The notes under the pieces: generated by a model | Databases searched by the model: none | What the model saw: the letters and a program-made list of their open reading frames with translations, nothing else | Told to the model about the DNA's origin: nothing | Made by a program: the position numbers and the translations under genes | Part shown: positions 29,110 to 38,081 of the stretch, in pieces | Position numbering within the stretch: the first letter of the stretch is position 1 | How the letters are laid out: each line of letters opens with the position of its first letter | NCBI GenBank assembly: GCA_027451745.1 | Contig: DAIDIP010000013.1 | Span: 1 to 64,000 of the forward strand | Length of the DNA: 64,000 bases | From: Candidatus Melainabacteria bacterium | Lineage (GTDB): Bacteria > Cyanobacteriota > Vampirovibrionia > Obscuribacterales > Obscuribacteraceae | Direction: 5' to 3'

Positions 29110-30057
29110 TTGACCGAGCACCAAACCAGTCTACCCCAATCATTACCTGCTATTGAAATTCAATCTGCTAAAGACCGGAAAACGCCAACTATAGAATGGC
29201 TGAAGTCGTCTGATGGGGCAAGATTAGGCTGCCGGGTCTGGATTGGCAGTGAAGATGCGCCTGTAGTTATCCATTTGCATGGTATAGAAGGACATAGTCA
29301 ATGGTTTGAAAATACTGCTAGTTCTCTCAATGAAAATGGCATAACAGTATATGCCCCGGATCGACGCGGTTCGGGAATGAACGGCAATTTACGAGGACAT
29401 TTGGATAATTACAACATTTTATTATCTGACCTAGAGTACCAAATCCAGCATATACGACGTCAGCATAGAGGACAGCGCGTAATTCTTATTGCCAATTGTT
29501 GGTCAGCCAAAATAGCCACTATATTCGCTCAATCAAATTATCAAAACACCGACCATACTCTAATACCGCCGCTGGCTGGGCTCATTCTTACCGGTCCAGC
29601 CATTTACACTAAGGCGGATTTTCCTTTAATAACCAAATTACAGATTGCTTTCAGCTGGCTATTAGGTAGCCATGCTCTTCAAAAATATTGGTCTATACCT
29701 CTTAAAACTAGCATGTTCACTAATGATCCTGACTTTATAAACTTTATAGACAATGACCCTTTGCATTTGACTAAAGCCACAACATCCTTTTTTGTCCAGA
29801 CTTTTCTTCTTTCTCGAAAGGCGCAACAAGCGGCAAAATTTATCAAAATGCCTCTTTTAATTCTCCAGGGAGAAGATGATCAAATTGTTGATGTGACAAA
29901 GTTAGAAAACTGGTTTGAACAAGTCTCCTCAACTGATAAAGCGCTTCAAGTTTTTCCAGGAGCCGCTCATAGCTTAGACTTCGATAGAACTTGGTTCAAA
30001 GAGTACACACATACACTCTGCAATTGGATCCTCAAAAGAGGACAATTAGGAATATGA
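29110..30057 (+). CDS. Alpha/beta hydrolase, monoacylglycerol lipase-like
   Basis: 315 residues, TTG start. The pattern is the alpha/beta-hydrolase fold of lysophospholipases: an oxyanion-region HLHGIEGHSQWF, a YAPDRRGSGMN segment, and C-terminal GEDDQIVD (acid) with AAHSLDFD (His). The nucleophile elbow is ANCWSAK, so the usual GxSxG is not kept, although a Ser is in place. That may alter activity. No signal peptide, hence probably cytosolic. First gene of the GH3 cluster; overlaps the enolase-superfamily gene by four bases. Confidence 0.8.
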   Translation: MTEHQTSLPQSLPAIEIQSAKDRKTPTIEWLKSSDGARLGCRVWIGSEDAPVVIHLHGIEGHSQWFENTASSLNENGITVYAPDRRGSGMNGNLRGHLDNYNILLSDLEYQIQHIRRQHRGQRVILIANCWSAKIATIFAQSNYQNTDHTLIPPLAGLILTGPAIYTKADFPLITKLQIAFSWLLGSHALQKYWSIPLKTSMFTNDPDFINFIDNDPLHLTKATTSFFVQTFLLSRKAQQAAKFIKMPLLILQGEDDQIVDVTKLENWFEQVSSTDKALQVFPGAAHSLDFDRTWFKEYTHTLCNWILKRGQLGI

Positions 30058-31286
30058 AAATACGGGCCTTACACCTTTATATAGTTGATCTTCCTTTCCG
30101 CTTTAGTTTCAACCATAGCTTGGCTAAACGATCATCTTCCACAAATCTTATTGTTAAAGCCATAGTCGAAAAAAATGGTCTATTCTTCGAAGGTTTTGGA
30201 GAAGGGATACCCAGAGAATATGTAACAGGTGAAACAATTGAACAAGCAACTGTTTTGCTTCAGGAAAAATATTTTCCCTCTGTAATAGATCAGTATTTCT
30301 CCAACGTCTATGAACTAGTTGACTTTCTTGCTGAGCAATTTAATAACTTCGGACTAACTCACAAACCCAGTGGTGCTTCTTGGTGTGCTCTTGAACTTGC
30401 TTTGCTTGACGCCGCCTGTAAGTCCGATAATATTTCACTCAAACAATTACTTGATGTTGATAGCAAGGTTGACGCTCCAGATAGTATTAAATATGGTGCT
30501 GTAGCGTCCTTAACTAACAGGAAAAGTTTGATAGCTCTACTGACATTGTTCAAGCTTTATGGCTTTAGTACAGTCAAACTCAAAATTGGCAAAGACTTAC
30601 AAAGCGACATCGAAAGAATTGCATTAGCAAGAAAAATCCTAGGCAACGATGTCATTATTAGAGTAGACGCTAATTGTGCTTGGTCAGTAGCTCAAACTAT
30701 AGAATTTGCCCAAAGTGCCCAAGCTTATAATATTGCTTCTATAGAGCAGCCTGTTAAAGCTGATAATATTGCTGCTATTGTTCAGCTAAGCTCAACTATT
30801 CCTCAGCCAATTGTTCTTGATGAATCTCTATGCACAGTTAATCAAGCCTTAGACTTTGTAAATAAGCAAGTTAAAGCCGACTTTAATATTCGCATTTCAA
30901 AAATGGGCGGCATTATTGCCGCTAACAAGATACGAAATATTGCTAAACAGGCTGGTGTTGCTTGTCACTTAGGTGCCCAAGTAGGCGAAAGCGGTATTCT
31001 TACCATGGCTGGTCGAATATTTGCCATTAGCAGAGGTCCATTTGTTAATCATGAAGGGGCAGCAAATAGTTTCTTGTTAAAACATGACCTTACTCGGCAA
31101 AACTTAACTTTCGGTTATGGCGGAGAAGGAAAGTTGCCTGATAAAGACAAAACAAGAACTGGATTAGGCATCACTCTGAATGAAAGAAACTTTCGCAATC
31201 AAATTACAAAAGAGTTTTTCTTAAAATCAAATGAGCTTCGCTCAAATAACACCACAGAGCTGATAGTAGCAGGCGAAAAATTATGA
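30054..31286 (+). CDS. Enolase-superfamily enzyme (dipeptide epimerase/N-acylamino acid racemase/OSBS group)
   Basis: 410 residues from ATG 30054, whose ATGA overlaps the previous stop; a longer frame starts at 29991 but would overlap the hydrolase by 67 bases. Catalytic and metal residues of the muconate-lactonising subgroup are all present: K-x-K at Lys175/Lys177, and the metal ligands Asp205 (RVDAN), Glu231 (IEQP) and Asp256 (LDESL). A further Lys283 (ISKMGG) matches the second base. The substrate could be a dipeptide (Ala-Glu), an N-acylamino acid or O-succinylbenzoate (MenC). The neighbouring GH3 gene makes an N-acylamino acid epimerase attractive, but this is inference. Confidence 0.85.
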   Translation: MKIRALHLYIVDLPFRFSFNHSLAKRSSSTNLIVKAIVEKNGLFFEGFGEGIPREYVTGETIEQATVLLQEKYFPSVIDQYFSNVYELVDFLAEQFNNFGLTHKPSGASWCALELALLDAACKSDNISLKQLLDVDSKVDAPDSIKYGAVASLTNRKSLIALLTLFKLYGFSTVKLKIGKDLQSDIERIALARKILGNDVIIRVDANCAWSVAQTIEFAQSAQAYNIASIEQPVKADNIAAIVQLSSTIPQPIVLDESLCTVNQALDFVNKQVKADFNIRISKMGGIIAANKIRNIAKQAGVACHLGAQVGESGILTMAGRIFAISRGPFVNHEGAANSFLLKHDLTRQNLTFGYGGEGKLPDKDKTRTGLGITLNERNFRNQITKEFFLKSNELRSNNTTELIVAGEKL

Positions 31287-32968
31287 TTAACTGGCGAAAA
31301 ACTGACATAGCAATCGGGCAAATGTTACGTGAGAGTACTCACGTAACACATTTTTATAAAGCCTGTTTGAATCCTGCTCTTACTCAAAAGCAAAAACTTC
31401 TACAGATTATAAAAGCCAATACAAATGCTGCATTTGGCCGTGCCCATCATTTTGATCGAATATCGAGCGTTAAGGACTATCAGAAATATGTCCCACTAGC
31501 TACTTATGAAACTCTTAAGCCCTACATTGATGCAGCAATGGCCGGAGAAAAAAAACAATTAACGGAAGATGAACCATTTATGTTTGCCACTACAAGTGGC
31601 ACTACAGATAAACCTAAATATATTCCTATAAACAAGAGTCATTTAGCTGACTACACACATGCTTTCCAAGTCCACAACTATCATTTAGTCAAAGATTTTT
31701 GGCATGCTACTGATGGACAATTTTTCATTATTAGCAGCAATGATCAAGAAGGAAAAGTTGACTCCGGACTTCCTTATGGAGCGGTCTCTGGACTTTTAAA
31801 CAAAAGACAGTCACCTTTGGTACGCAGACACTTCGCCGTACCATATGAAGTTTGCAAAATTAAAAACGTCGAAATGAAATATTATTTGATGCTGCGAACG
31901 GCTTTAGCACAAAATGTTACTGCCTTTATGGCGTGCAATCCTTCCAGTTTAATTTTGCTTGCCGATCAATTGAAGGAACATTGTACTGAGCTCATAGCCG
32001 ACATTTTTGATGGTACTATAAGAAAGGCTTATTCTCCTCCCAAAGAATGGCTGGGTGCCTTTGCCAAATTTTTAAAACCAGATCGTGAGCGAGCTGGGAT
32101 TTTAGAAAAAACACTTGAAAAAGATTCAGTACTTCTGCCAAAAACCGTCTGGCCACAATCATCTGTTATTTCCTGCTGGAAAGGTGGTCCTATGTCTTTC
32201 TATTTGGAAAAACTCCCTGAATATTACGGTGATATTCCTGTAAGAGATTTTGGCTATATGGCTAGCGAAGGACGCGGCAGTATACCACTATCTGATCAAG
32301 GAGCCGGTGGAGTGTTAGCTCTAACTAGCCACTTTTTTGAATTTGTTGCTGAAGATGACATCGATTCAACAAACCCTCAATTTTTGCTAGCTGATGAATT
32401 ACAACTACATGGGCGATACTATATTTACTTCACAACCAATGCCGGGCTCTATCGCTACAATATAAATGACTTAATTGAAGTAACAGACTTCCATGGTAAA
32501 ACTCCTATAATTCAATTTATTCGCAAAGGTATGGGTATTAGCTCCATCACCGGAGAAAAGATCACTGAAGAACAAGTCTTAACTGCCTTTAGACAAGTGA
32601 CGCGACAGTTAAATCTTGATTGTATTAAACATTTTACCGCCGAAGTGAAGTTGTGCTTACCGCCATACTATGTATGTTTTGTTGAGCTCGATGAACCTTT
32701 GCCTCAATCAGTTCAAGAAGAATTTGTGCGTTTATTTGATCAGTCTTTATGCTCTCAGAACCCTGAATACGAAGAAAAGCGCACTAGTCATAGACTGGCG
32801 ATGCCCAGAATGGAAAGTCTTCCAGCAGGCACGTATAAAAATCTAAGACAGCAAAGAGTTACAGAAGGAGCACCTGAAGCACAAGTAAAAATCCCTCTAT
32901 TAAGTACACCTTCTTCCTTTTCGGGTCGATTAGCACTTCTGAAGAAAAAAGAGGTAATTGCAAGTTGA
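31283..32968 (+). CDS. GH3-family acyl-adenylating enzyme (auxin-responsive GH3 type)
   Basis: 561 residues with the GH3 layout. The N-terminal opening includes TNAAFGRAHHFD and DYQKYVPLATYE; the ATP-binding A3 motif TTSGTTDKPK is at about residues 103-112; then a middle part with YMASEGRGSIP; and a C-terminal domain with GEKITEEQV. Plant GH3 enzymes adenylate an acyl acid and transfer it to an amino-acid amine; bacterial members have mostly unknown substrates. Overlaps both neighbours by four bases, so it is co-translated with the epimerase and the SDR. Complete relative to plant GH3 (~600 residues). No pathway symbol can be assigned. Confidence 0.9.
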   Translation: MINWRKTDIAIGQMLRESTHVTHFYKACLNPALTQKQKLLQIIKANTNAAFGRAHHFDRISSVKDYQKYVPLATYETLKPYIDAAMAGEKKQLTEDEPFMFATTSGTTDKPKYIPINKSHLADYTHAFQVHNYHLVKDFWHATDGQFFIISSNDQEGKVDSGLPYGAVSGLLNKRQSPLVRRHFAVPYEVCKIKNVEMKYYLMLRTALAQNVTAFMACNPSSLILLADQLKEHCTELIADIFDGTIRKAYSPPKEWLGAFAKFLKPDRERAGILEKTLEKDSVLLPKTVWPQSSVISCWKGGPMSFYLEKLPEYYGDIPVRDFGYMASEGRGSIPLSDQGAGGVLALTSHFFEFVAEDDIDSTNPQFLLADELQLHGRYYIYFTTNAGLYRYNINDLIEVTDFHGKTPIIQFIRKGMGISSITGEKITEEQVLTAFRQVTRQLNLDCIKHFTAEVKLCLPPYYVCFVELDEPLPQSVQEEFVRLFDQSLCSQNPEYEEKRTSHRLAMPRMESLPAGTYKNLRQQRVTEGAPEAQVKIPLLSTPSSFSGRLALLKKKEVIAS

Positions 32969-34020
32969 AAAATCTAAAAGTCGCTATTACAGGAGCCACA
33001 GGGCTGGTTGGCAGTCGCTTATGCGAATATCTTGCTCAAAAAGGCTATCAAATTAGAGCCTTGGTACGTACTTTAGAAAATACTGCTCCGTTCAATAAAA
33101 CTTGGTCAAAACTTAATATTGAAATTCAACAAACCAATATTTTAAATCGAGCCGAGCTAGAACAATCTTTAAAAGACATTGATATCGTTATCCATGCCGC
33201 TGGCATTGTTGATCCTTATGCTGCACCTGAAGAAATCACAGCCGTAAATGTTATTGGCACTCAATCAGCTCTAGAGACTGCAATTCAAACAGGTGCAAAG
33301 CAATTTATTTTTTTAAGCAGTTTATCTGTCATAACTGGCAATGATGATCAATATAATACAGCCGAAGATGCACCAAGAATTCTATGTGGCGAATCTTATG
33401 CAGACTCAAAAGTACACGCTGAACAAATTGCTACTAACGATGTATATAAAAACAAAATAGCAATAACAATAATGAGACCAGGTTTTATATATGGACCCAG
33501 AGAACGCGCTTGGTTACCGAATCTAATAAATGCCATTGCTAGCAGAAGAGCTATCCTGGTTGATGGCGGCAGCAAAGAAACAAATGTAATTTATATAGAT
33601 AACCTCTGCCAGGCAATAGAATCTTCAATGTTAAATGAAAAAGCTTATGGCCAAATTTACAATCTTACCGATGGTCAGCACATCACTAAAAAACAACTAT
33701 TTGATACTGTTAGTGACAATATGGGGTTGCCCCGAGTAGAAAAAAACATGCCTAGCTGGCTTATAAAACCAATATTCAGCCTTCTGTCATCAATAATCTC
33801 TCGCATGCCGCTGGAAAAGAAGAAAAAACTTGCTCGTTTTTCAAAAGCAGCTTATCGTCTCATAGGTATCAATCAAAGTTATTCGATTGCTAAAGCTCAA
33901 AAGGAACTTAACTATACAAACCTAATTCCTTTTACAGAAGGTATGGCCAAAACTCTTGAATCCTTTAAAGAACAAGCAGCAGCTTTTCCTGTTAAACAAA
34001 CTGTTAAAGCAGGGAGATAA
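32965..34020 (+). CDS. Extended SDR: NAD-dependent epimerase/dehydratase-like
   Basis: 351 residues, TTG start overlapping the GH3 stop codon (TTGA). N-terminal Rossmann motif AITGATGLVGSRL, then VIHAAGIVDPY. The active-site segment has SSLSVI (Ser) and, further on, ESYADSKVHAE, giving the YxxxK pair. MRPGFIYGPRE follows. Such enzymes oxidise, reduce or epimerise a hydroxyl or keto carbon on a nucleotide sugar, sterol or acyl substrate; substrate unknown. Central gene of the cluster. Confidence 0.85.
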   Translation: MKNLKVAITGATGLVGSRLCEYLAQKGYQIRALVRTLENTAPFNKTWSKLNIEIQQTNILNRAELEQSLKDIDIVIHAAGIVDPYAAPEEITAVNVIGTQSALETAIQTGAKQFIFLSSLSVITGNDDQYNTAEDAPRILCGESYADSKVHAEQIATNDVYKNKIAITIMRPGFIYGPRERAWLPNLINAIASRRAILVDGGSKETNVIYIDNLCQAIESSMLNEKAYGQIYNLTDGQHITKKQLFDTVSDNMGLPRVEKNMPSWLIKPIFSLLSSIISRMPLEKKKKLARFSKAAYRLIGINQSYSIAKAQKELNYTNLIPFTEGMAKTLESFKEQAAAFPVKQTVKAGR

Positions 34021-34022
34021 CA

Positions 34023-34328
34023 TTGAACAATAATTTCCTGACTAACGTTAAAGATTTCATTGTCGATTATTGTCAACGTCATGCTCATCCAGTTAATGCG
34101 TTATTGCATATTGTCGGCGTACCTGCTGCATTTTTTGGTTTCTATAAATTTTTCACAGGCAATTTTGCTTATGGTCTGTCTTTGATTTTTTTGGGCTATC
34201 TATTTCAATACTTAGGACATAAAGCCCAAGGCAATGAAGTAGGAGAAGTAACTTTGATAAAAAAATGCTACAAAGCCTTAAAGAACAAAAATAGTAATAA
34301 AACTGATCCCACATCAATAAATACCTAA
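34023..34328 (+). CDS. Small membrane protein, DUF962/Mpo1-like
   Basis: 101 residues, TTG start two bases after the SDR stop. Two hydrophobic segments (about 28-45 and 48-65) surround a motif DYCQRHAHPVNALLHIVGVP, which follows the Mpo1/DUF962 pattern Y-x3-H-x4-N-x3-H-x2-G-x-P. A second His motif, QYLGHKAQGN, matches the family's QxxGHxxxE region except that Glu is not obvious. Yeast Mpo1 is an Fe(II)-dependent dioxygenase acting on 2-hydroxy fatty acids. If this member is active, the cluster would process long-chain hydroxy-acyl groups. Function here is inference. Confidence 0.7.
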   Translation: MNNNFLTNVKDFIVDYCQRHAHPVNALLHIVGVPAAFFGFYKFFTGNFAYGLSLIFLGYLFQYLGHKAQGNEVGEVTLIKKCYKALKNKNSNKTDPTSINT

Positions 34329-34350
34329 GAATCTTCGGAATAAGTCACCT

Positions 34351-35307
34351 ATGAATCTCCAAACAACACAAGTTACTGTCCTCTTAATAGATGGTGCTAC
34401 AGGCTATATCGGTTCTCATTTTATTGCCTCTGCACAAAAAACCAAAACTGATTTACTCAGCATCCGATGTCTGGCACGAAAAACCGCCAACACATCCGAC
34501 ATCTCTTTTTTAAAAGGTACTGGTGTTCTTGTGTTTCAGGCAGACCTAAAGGACGACTCAGTCAACGATGCATTTTCACAAGTGGATGTCGCTTACCATC
34601 TGATCGGCAGTATTGCCCCTCGTCGCGGTGAAACTTCAGAATCCTTACACATTGATCAAACAAAACATTTTGTAGAATCTTGTCTAAAAGCCAAAGTGAA
34701 AAAGATAATCATGGTTAGCGCCTGCGGAGCAGCACCAGATGCCATTAGCGAATATCATCGTACAAAATGGCAAGCTGAACAAATAATAGAACGAAGCGGT
34801 ATTCCATCAATAATCTTGCGTCCCTCCCTTGTATTAGGTAAAGGAATTGGACAAAGAAACAGTAAGCTAGTCAATCGTATCGAAGAATTGATTCGCAATA
34901 AAAAAATTGTTCCTTTAATCGGCGGTGGCAAGAATAAAGTTCAACCGCTTTATATAAATGACTTAGTAGAAGCAATGCTTGCTTCGGCACAGTTAACAGC
35001 CCTGCCTAACAAGTTAACCATTTTAGAATTGGGCGGACCTGATATTTTAACTCTGAAAGACTTGGCACAAAACATGATGATTAAGATGGAAACAACAAGA
35101 CCCATTTTAGATCTACCAATCCCCGCAGCTAACGCTATCGCTCAGTTAGCCGAACTAACTCAAGAAGTACCTATAGTAAGCAGAGATCAAATAAAGCTTA
35201 GCCAGAAAGACAATGTATGCCAAAATAACTACTTGAGTAAATTACTAAAAAATCCTCCAACATCGCTGAATGAAGCTCTCGACTCTTATCAATGGACTAA
35301 GAATTAA
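34351..35307 (+). CDS. Extended SDR, NDUFA9-like NAD(P)-binding protein
   Basis: 318 residues; ATG with GGAATAAG ribosome site. N-terminal LIDGATGYIGSHF Rossmann motif, then AYHLIGSIAPRRGE, IMVSACGAAPD, and YHRTKWQAEQII, where Y-x3-K is kept (Tyr-His-Arg-Thr-Lys). LRPSLVLG follows. The pattern is of the NDUFA9/complex I-associated and NmrA-like extended SDRs, which bind NAD(P)H and often act on acyl or lipid-linked substrates. Third dehydrogenase-like gene candidate of the cluster; substrate unknown. Confidence 0.82.
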   Translation: MNLQTTQVTVLLIDGATGYIGSHFIASAQKTKTDLLSIRCLARKTANTSDISFLKGTGVLVFQADLKDDSVNDAFSQVDVAYHLIGSIAPRRGETSESLHIDQTKHFVESCLKAKVKKIIMVSACGAAPDAISEYHRTKWQAEQIIERSGIPSIILRPSLVLGKGIGQRNSKLVNRIEELIRNKKIVPLIGGGKNKVQPLYINDLVEAMLASAQLTALPNKLTILELGGPDILTLKDLAQNMMIKMETTRPILDLPIPAANAIAQLAELTQEVPIVSRDQIKLSQKDNVCQNNYLSKLLKNPPTSLNEALDSYQWTKN

Positions 35308-35337
35308 AAAATCTTCGTCAGTCCACTAAATTGTTTT

Positions 35338-36345
35338 ATGAACGATATAAATACATCTCGAAAAATATTAGTTACAGGTGCAAGTGGTTTTATTGGACAG
35401 AGTCTAGTGCCAAAACTTGTAAAACTCGGGCACAAGGTTCGCACATTTGGTCGCAGCCCTAATTTACCGTCTAGTTTAAGTCAATTAAACCTGGAGCATT
35501 ATAGCGGTGATATAACTAACTTTGATCAACTGCTAGAGGCAATGCAAGATAGAGATCTTGTTTATCATTTAGCAGGACTTGTATCGTATAAAAAACGAGA
35601 TATTGAAAAGATACATGCGATCAATGTCATAGGTACAGGCAATGTTATGAAAGCGAGCCTAGTCGCAAATGTTAAAAGAGTTATACACACAAGCTCAGTT
35701 GCGGCCTTTGGTATTCCTGAGCACGGAGAAATCGGCTCTGAGGATATTGAATACAATCTAGAAGGAAAAGGACTTAGCTATTGCGATACCAAGCATTTAG
35801 GTGAAAAAGAAGTTCTCAGATATGTATCTTCAGGTTTGTCTGCCATAATTCTGAATCCAGGAATTATATTTGGCGAAGGTGATACGCACCCTCATCATCA
35901 CGCTATTTTTGCAGCCATGTCTAAAGGATGGATGATCGGAGTCCCCTCTGGCGGCGTTACTTTCTCCGATATTAATGATGTTGTACAAGCACACATAAAT
36001 TGCATAGATAAAGGCACTATAGGAGCTCGCTATGCTGTAGTTAGTGCAAACCTTTCTTTTAAAGAAGCCGCTCTTATTTTTGCTCAACTCAATGATTTGC
36101 GTGGTCCTTTATTCGAAATCCCCAATAATTTTTTGACAAGATTGGGTGCCATCGTAGAAAACATTTGCCCTTTATTTGGCATAGATCCTCCTCTGACGCG
36201 TCAGGTCGCCTGGCTTAGTCAACAAAAAATATTTTTTAGCAGTGCCAAAGCCATTAATGAGATAGGTTTCCAACCAACACCCTTTATTGATACAGTGCGA
36301 CGAACATCAGATTATTATTTGCACAAAAATAAAAACCAGACATAA
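35338..36345 (+). CDS. Extended SDR, dihydroflavonol reductase/3-beta-HSD-like
   Basis: 335 residues. ILVTGASGFIGQSLVPKL forms the NAD-binding motif; VYHLAGLVSYKKRD, HTSSVAAFG (catalytic Ser region), SYCDTKHLGEKEV (YxxxK) and LNPGIIFGEGDTHPHH follow. It most resembles DFR/hopanoid-associated-epimerase-like SDRs, with a C-terminal substrate-binding part. Last gene of the cluster, 30 bases after the preceding SDR; no clear ribosome site. Ends six bases from a convergent gene, so any terminator must lie inside coding sequence. Confidence 0.83.
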   Translation: MNDINTSRKILVTGASGFIGQSLVPKLVKLGHKVRTFGRSPNLPSSLSQLNLEHYSGDITNFDQLLEAMQDRDLVYHLAGLVSYKKRDIEKIHAINVIGTGNVMKASLVANVKRVIHTSSVAAFGIPEHGEIGSEDIEYNLEGKGLSYCDTKHLGEKEVLRYVSSGLSAIILNPGIIFGEGDTHPHHHAIFAAMSKGWMIGVPSGGVTFSDINDVVQAHINCIDKGTIGARYAVVSANLSFKEAALIFAQLNDLRGPLFEIPNNFLTRLGAIVENICPLFGIDPPLTRQVAWLSQQKIFFSSAKAINEIGFQPTPFIDTVRRTSDYYLHKNKNQT

Positions 36346-36351
36346 AGCACT

Positions 36352-37095
36352 CTAAGTTCTTGGCGGCTTAACGGCTCGATTGAGCTGCTTATTTAAATAC
36401 TTCATTTCGTCATAGGCTTGTTTACTAGCCTGTTCATCCCCTAATTCACGATAGGTTACATACTTTAGCAATAGAAGATTTGAAATTGTTGCCGTACTAG
36501 GATCTTTTTGATCGTGCCACATTGCTTGTGCTTTGTTTATGTGTCCAAGAGATTTTTCAAAATATAATTTGCGTTTTTTCAAATCTTTTTCGCTATCTCC
36601 CCTAAGATAGCTTATCATTGCCAAATTTATTTCATCTCTCGTCAGTCTTGGATCTTGAGCCTCTAGATTCCTCTCGTCCATTCTTTGGATATCTTGATAG
36701 TACTTCTGTGCTTCTTGCAATTTATTTAAATCTCGACAGACTCCTGCTATCAGTAACGTTGTATTGATCAATTTTTGATTGTAGCCGCTATTCAGCTTCT
36801 CTCGCCGACTTTTGATTTTGAGCAACAATTTCAAAGCCTCAGGGACTCTAAAACTTGCCCATAAATTTTTTGCCAGAGTTTCGTCGTAGTCTAGCTTTAC
36901 GCTTTCGGCAACAGGCACTTTCGAAAGTTTTTCTTGCTGTTTGCGAATTGCAAATTCTTGCGATGCCATCAAGTCATCATAATAGTGAGCTACTGAATCA
37001 TTTAAAACTGACAGCTTGCGCGGCATGGTAGCAATAGACAGCCAAAGGAGAACAGCTAATGCAAAACCGATTTTTATCCAATCTCGTCTATTCAT
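36352..37095 (-). CDS. Membrane-anchored helical (TPR-like) protein
   Basis: 247 residues. A single N-terminal TM anchor (about 8-24) is followed by helical repeats resembling TPRs (LNKLQEAQKYYQDIQRMDE and similar). Last gene of a three-gene unit with the HTTM protein; its start ATGA overlaps that stop. No enzymatic motif seen; likely a periplasmic or membrane-side scaffold for the neighbouring membrane protein (inference). Confidence 0.65.
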   Translation of the reverse strand: MNRRDWIKIGFALAVLLWLSIATMPRKLSVLNDSVAHYYDDLMASQEFAIRKQQEKLSKVPVAESVKLDYDETLAKNLWASFRVPEALKLLLKIKSRREKLNSGYNQKLINTTLLIAGVCRDLNKLQEAQKYYQDIQRMDERNLEAQDPRLTRDEINLAMISYLRGDSEKDLKKRKLYFEKSLGHINKAQAMWHDQKDPSTATISNLLLLKYVTYRELGDEQASKQAYDEMKYLNKQLNRAVKPPRT

Positions 37096-38081
37096 GTTCG
37101 TTCTCTTTGACTAAAACCAATAGTAAGGCGTGATTTTATTTGTTCAAAAAGGATCAAGAACCACCGTCCTAATTTTTTAAGATCATTTGGATCTACGAAC
37201 AAAATATACATAGACATAAAAGTGAATTCAAAAACAGGTATATTGAGCAACCAGTCAATACCTAAATGCAAAAGAATTCCAGCCAGAATTACCCAATACC
37301 TTAACTCTTTAACCCAGATTAGAGTGCCCAATGCCAATTCAATAAATACTGTGCCAAAACAAAGGGCATATAAAGGTATTCGGTGGTCAAGCAATGTATG
37401 TTCTAAAAAGTCAGGCAAAGGAAATTTGGCAAAGTCCATTAGCCTGGTAGCTAGATAAACTCCGTTGCCCGAAAACCAAAATATTGAATTTATCTTTAGG
37501 ATTCCGGTTGAAAAATAAGCAATCGCCATTTGCATTTGCAGCATTCTTTGCGCCCAGGGAGCGCATATTTCGGGATTAAAAAATGGCTTACACCAATTCA
37601 CGCCGCGATTTTTAATAAAAGTATCCAGCGACAACGCATCACCAGCATGGCTAAACAATAATAGAAAAAGAGCAATCCTTTGCATGTTGTCGCCAGCATT
37701 GCATAGAAAAGGACATTGCCTATCTAAAGAGCAAATAAGAAGATAAACAAGAAAGATGCTCAGTCTTGTATAAAAACCTAAAATCATCATGATTATGCAT
37801 ATGGCAGTAAAAGCAAGAATTGCTATATGCCAACTATCTTGAGCCGGTACAAACTCAAAAATATTTGCACCTAAATCTTTTCTCCACCAATACGCAATAT
37901 AATCATTGTAAGGAATAATTGGATTCGTCCCAAAAAAGACTCCAAAATCATACCAATATTGCGTCCCTATATGAGTAAGCAGCACCAAGCCATATAAGAT
38001 ACGGAATACTGATACTGCAATGGGCGATTCCGGCGCAAACCAAAACTGTTGCCAAATTTTCGCTAGATCACGGAGGCTCAT
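37092..38081 (-). CDS. HTTM-domain (vitamin K-dependent carboxylase-like) membrane protein
   Basis: 329 residues with about eight hydrophobic segments. The pattern is of the HTTM family: SVFRILYGLVLLTHIG near the start, an NMQRIALFLLLFSHAGDALSLD segment with the typical loop after it, W(A)QRMLQMQMAIAYFSTGILK in the middle, and IELALG...LLHLGIDWLL near the end. HTTM proteins are related to gamma-glutamyl carboxylase, but most bacterial members have unknown roles. Overlaps both neighbours by four bases, so the three genes form one operon. Confidence 0.85.
   Translation of the reverse strand: MSLRDLAKIWQQFWFAPESPIAVSVFRILYGLVLLTHIGTQYWYDFGVFFGTNPIIPYNDYIAYWWRKDLGANIFEFVPAQDSWHIAILAFTAICIIMMILGFYTRLSIFLVYLLICSLDRQCPFLCNAGDNMQRIALFLLLFSHAGDALSLDTFIKNRGVNWCKPFFNPEICAPWAQRMLQMQMAIAYFSTGILKINSIFWFSGNGVYLATRLMDFAKFPLPDFLEHTLLDHRIPLYALCFGTVFIELALGTLIWVKELRYWVILAGILLHLGIDWLLNIPVFEFTFMSMYILFVDPNDLKKLGRWFLILFEQIKSRLTIGFSQRERT

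Noticed and set aside
29991-30053. Longer N-terminus for the enolase-superfamily gene
   Set aside because: It would overlap the hydrolase by 67 bases; the ATG at 30054 gives the four-base overlap seen between the other genes and the normal family start.
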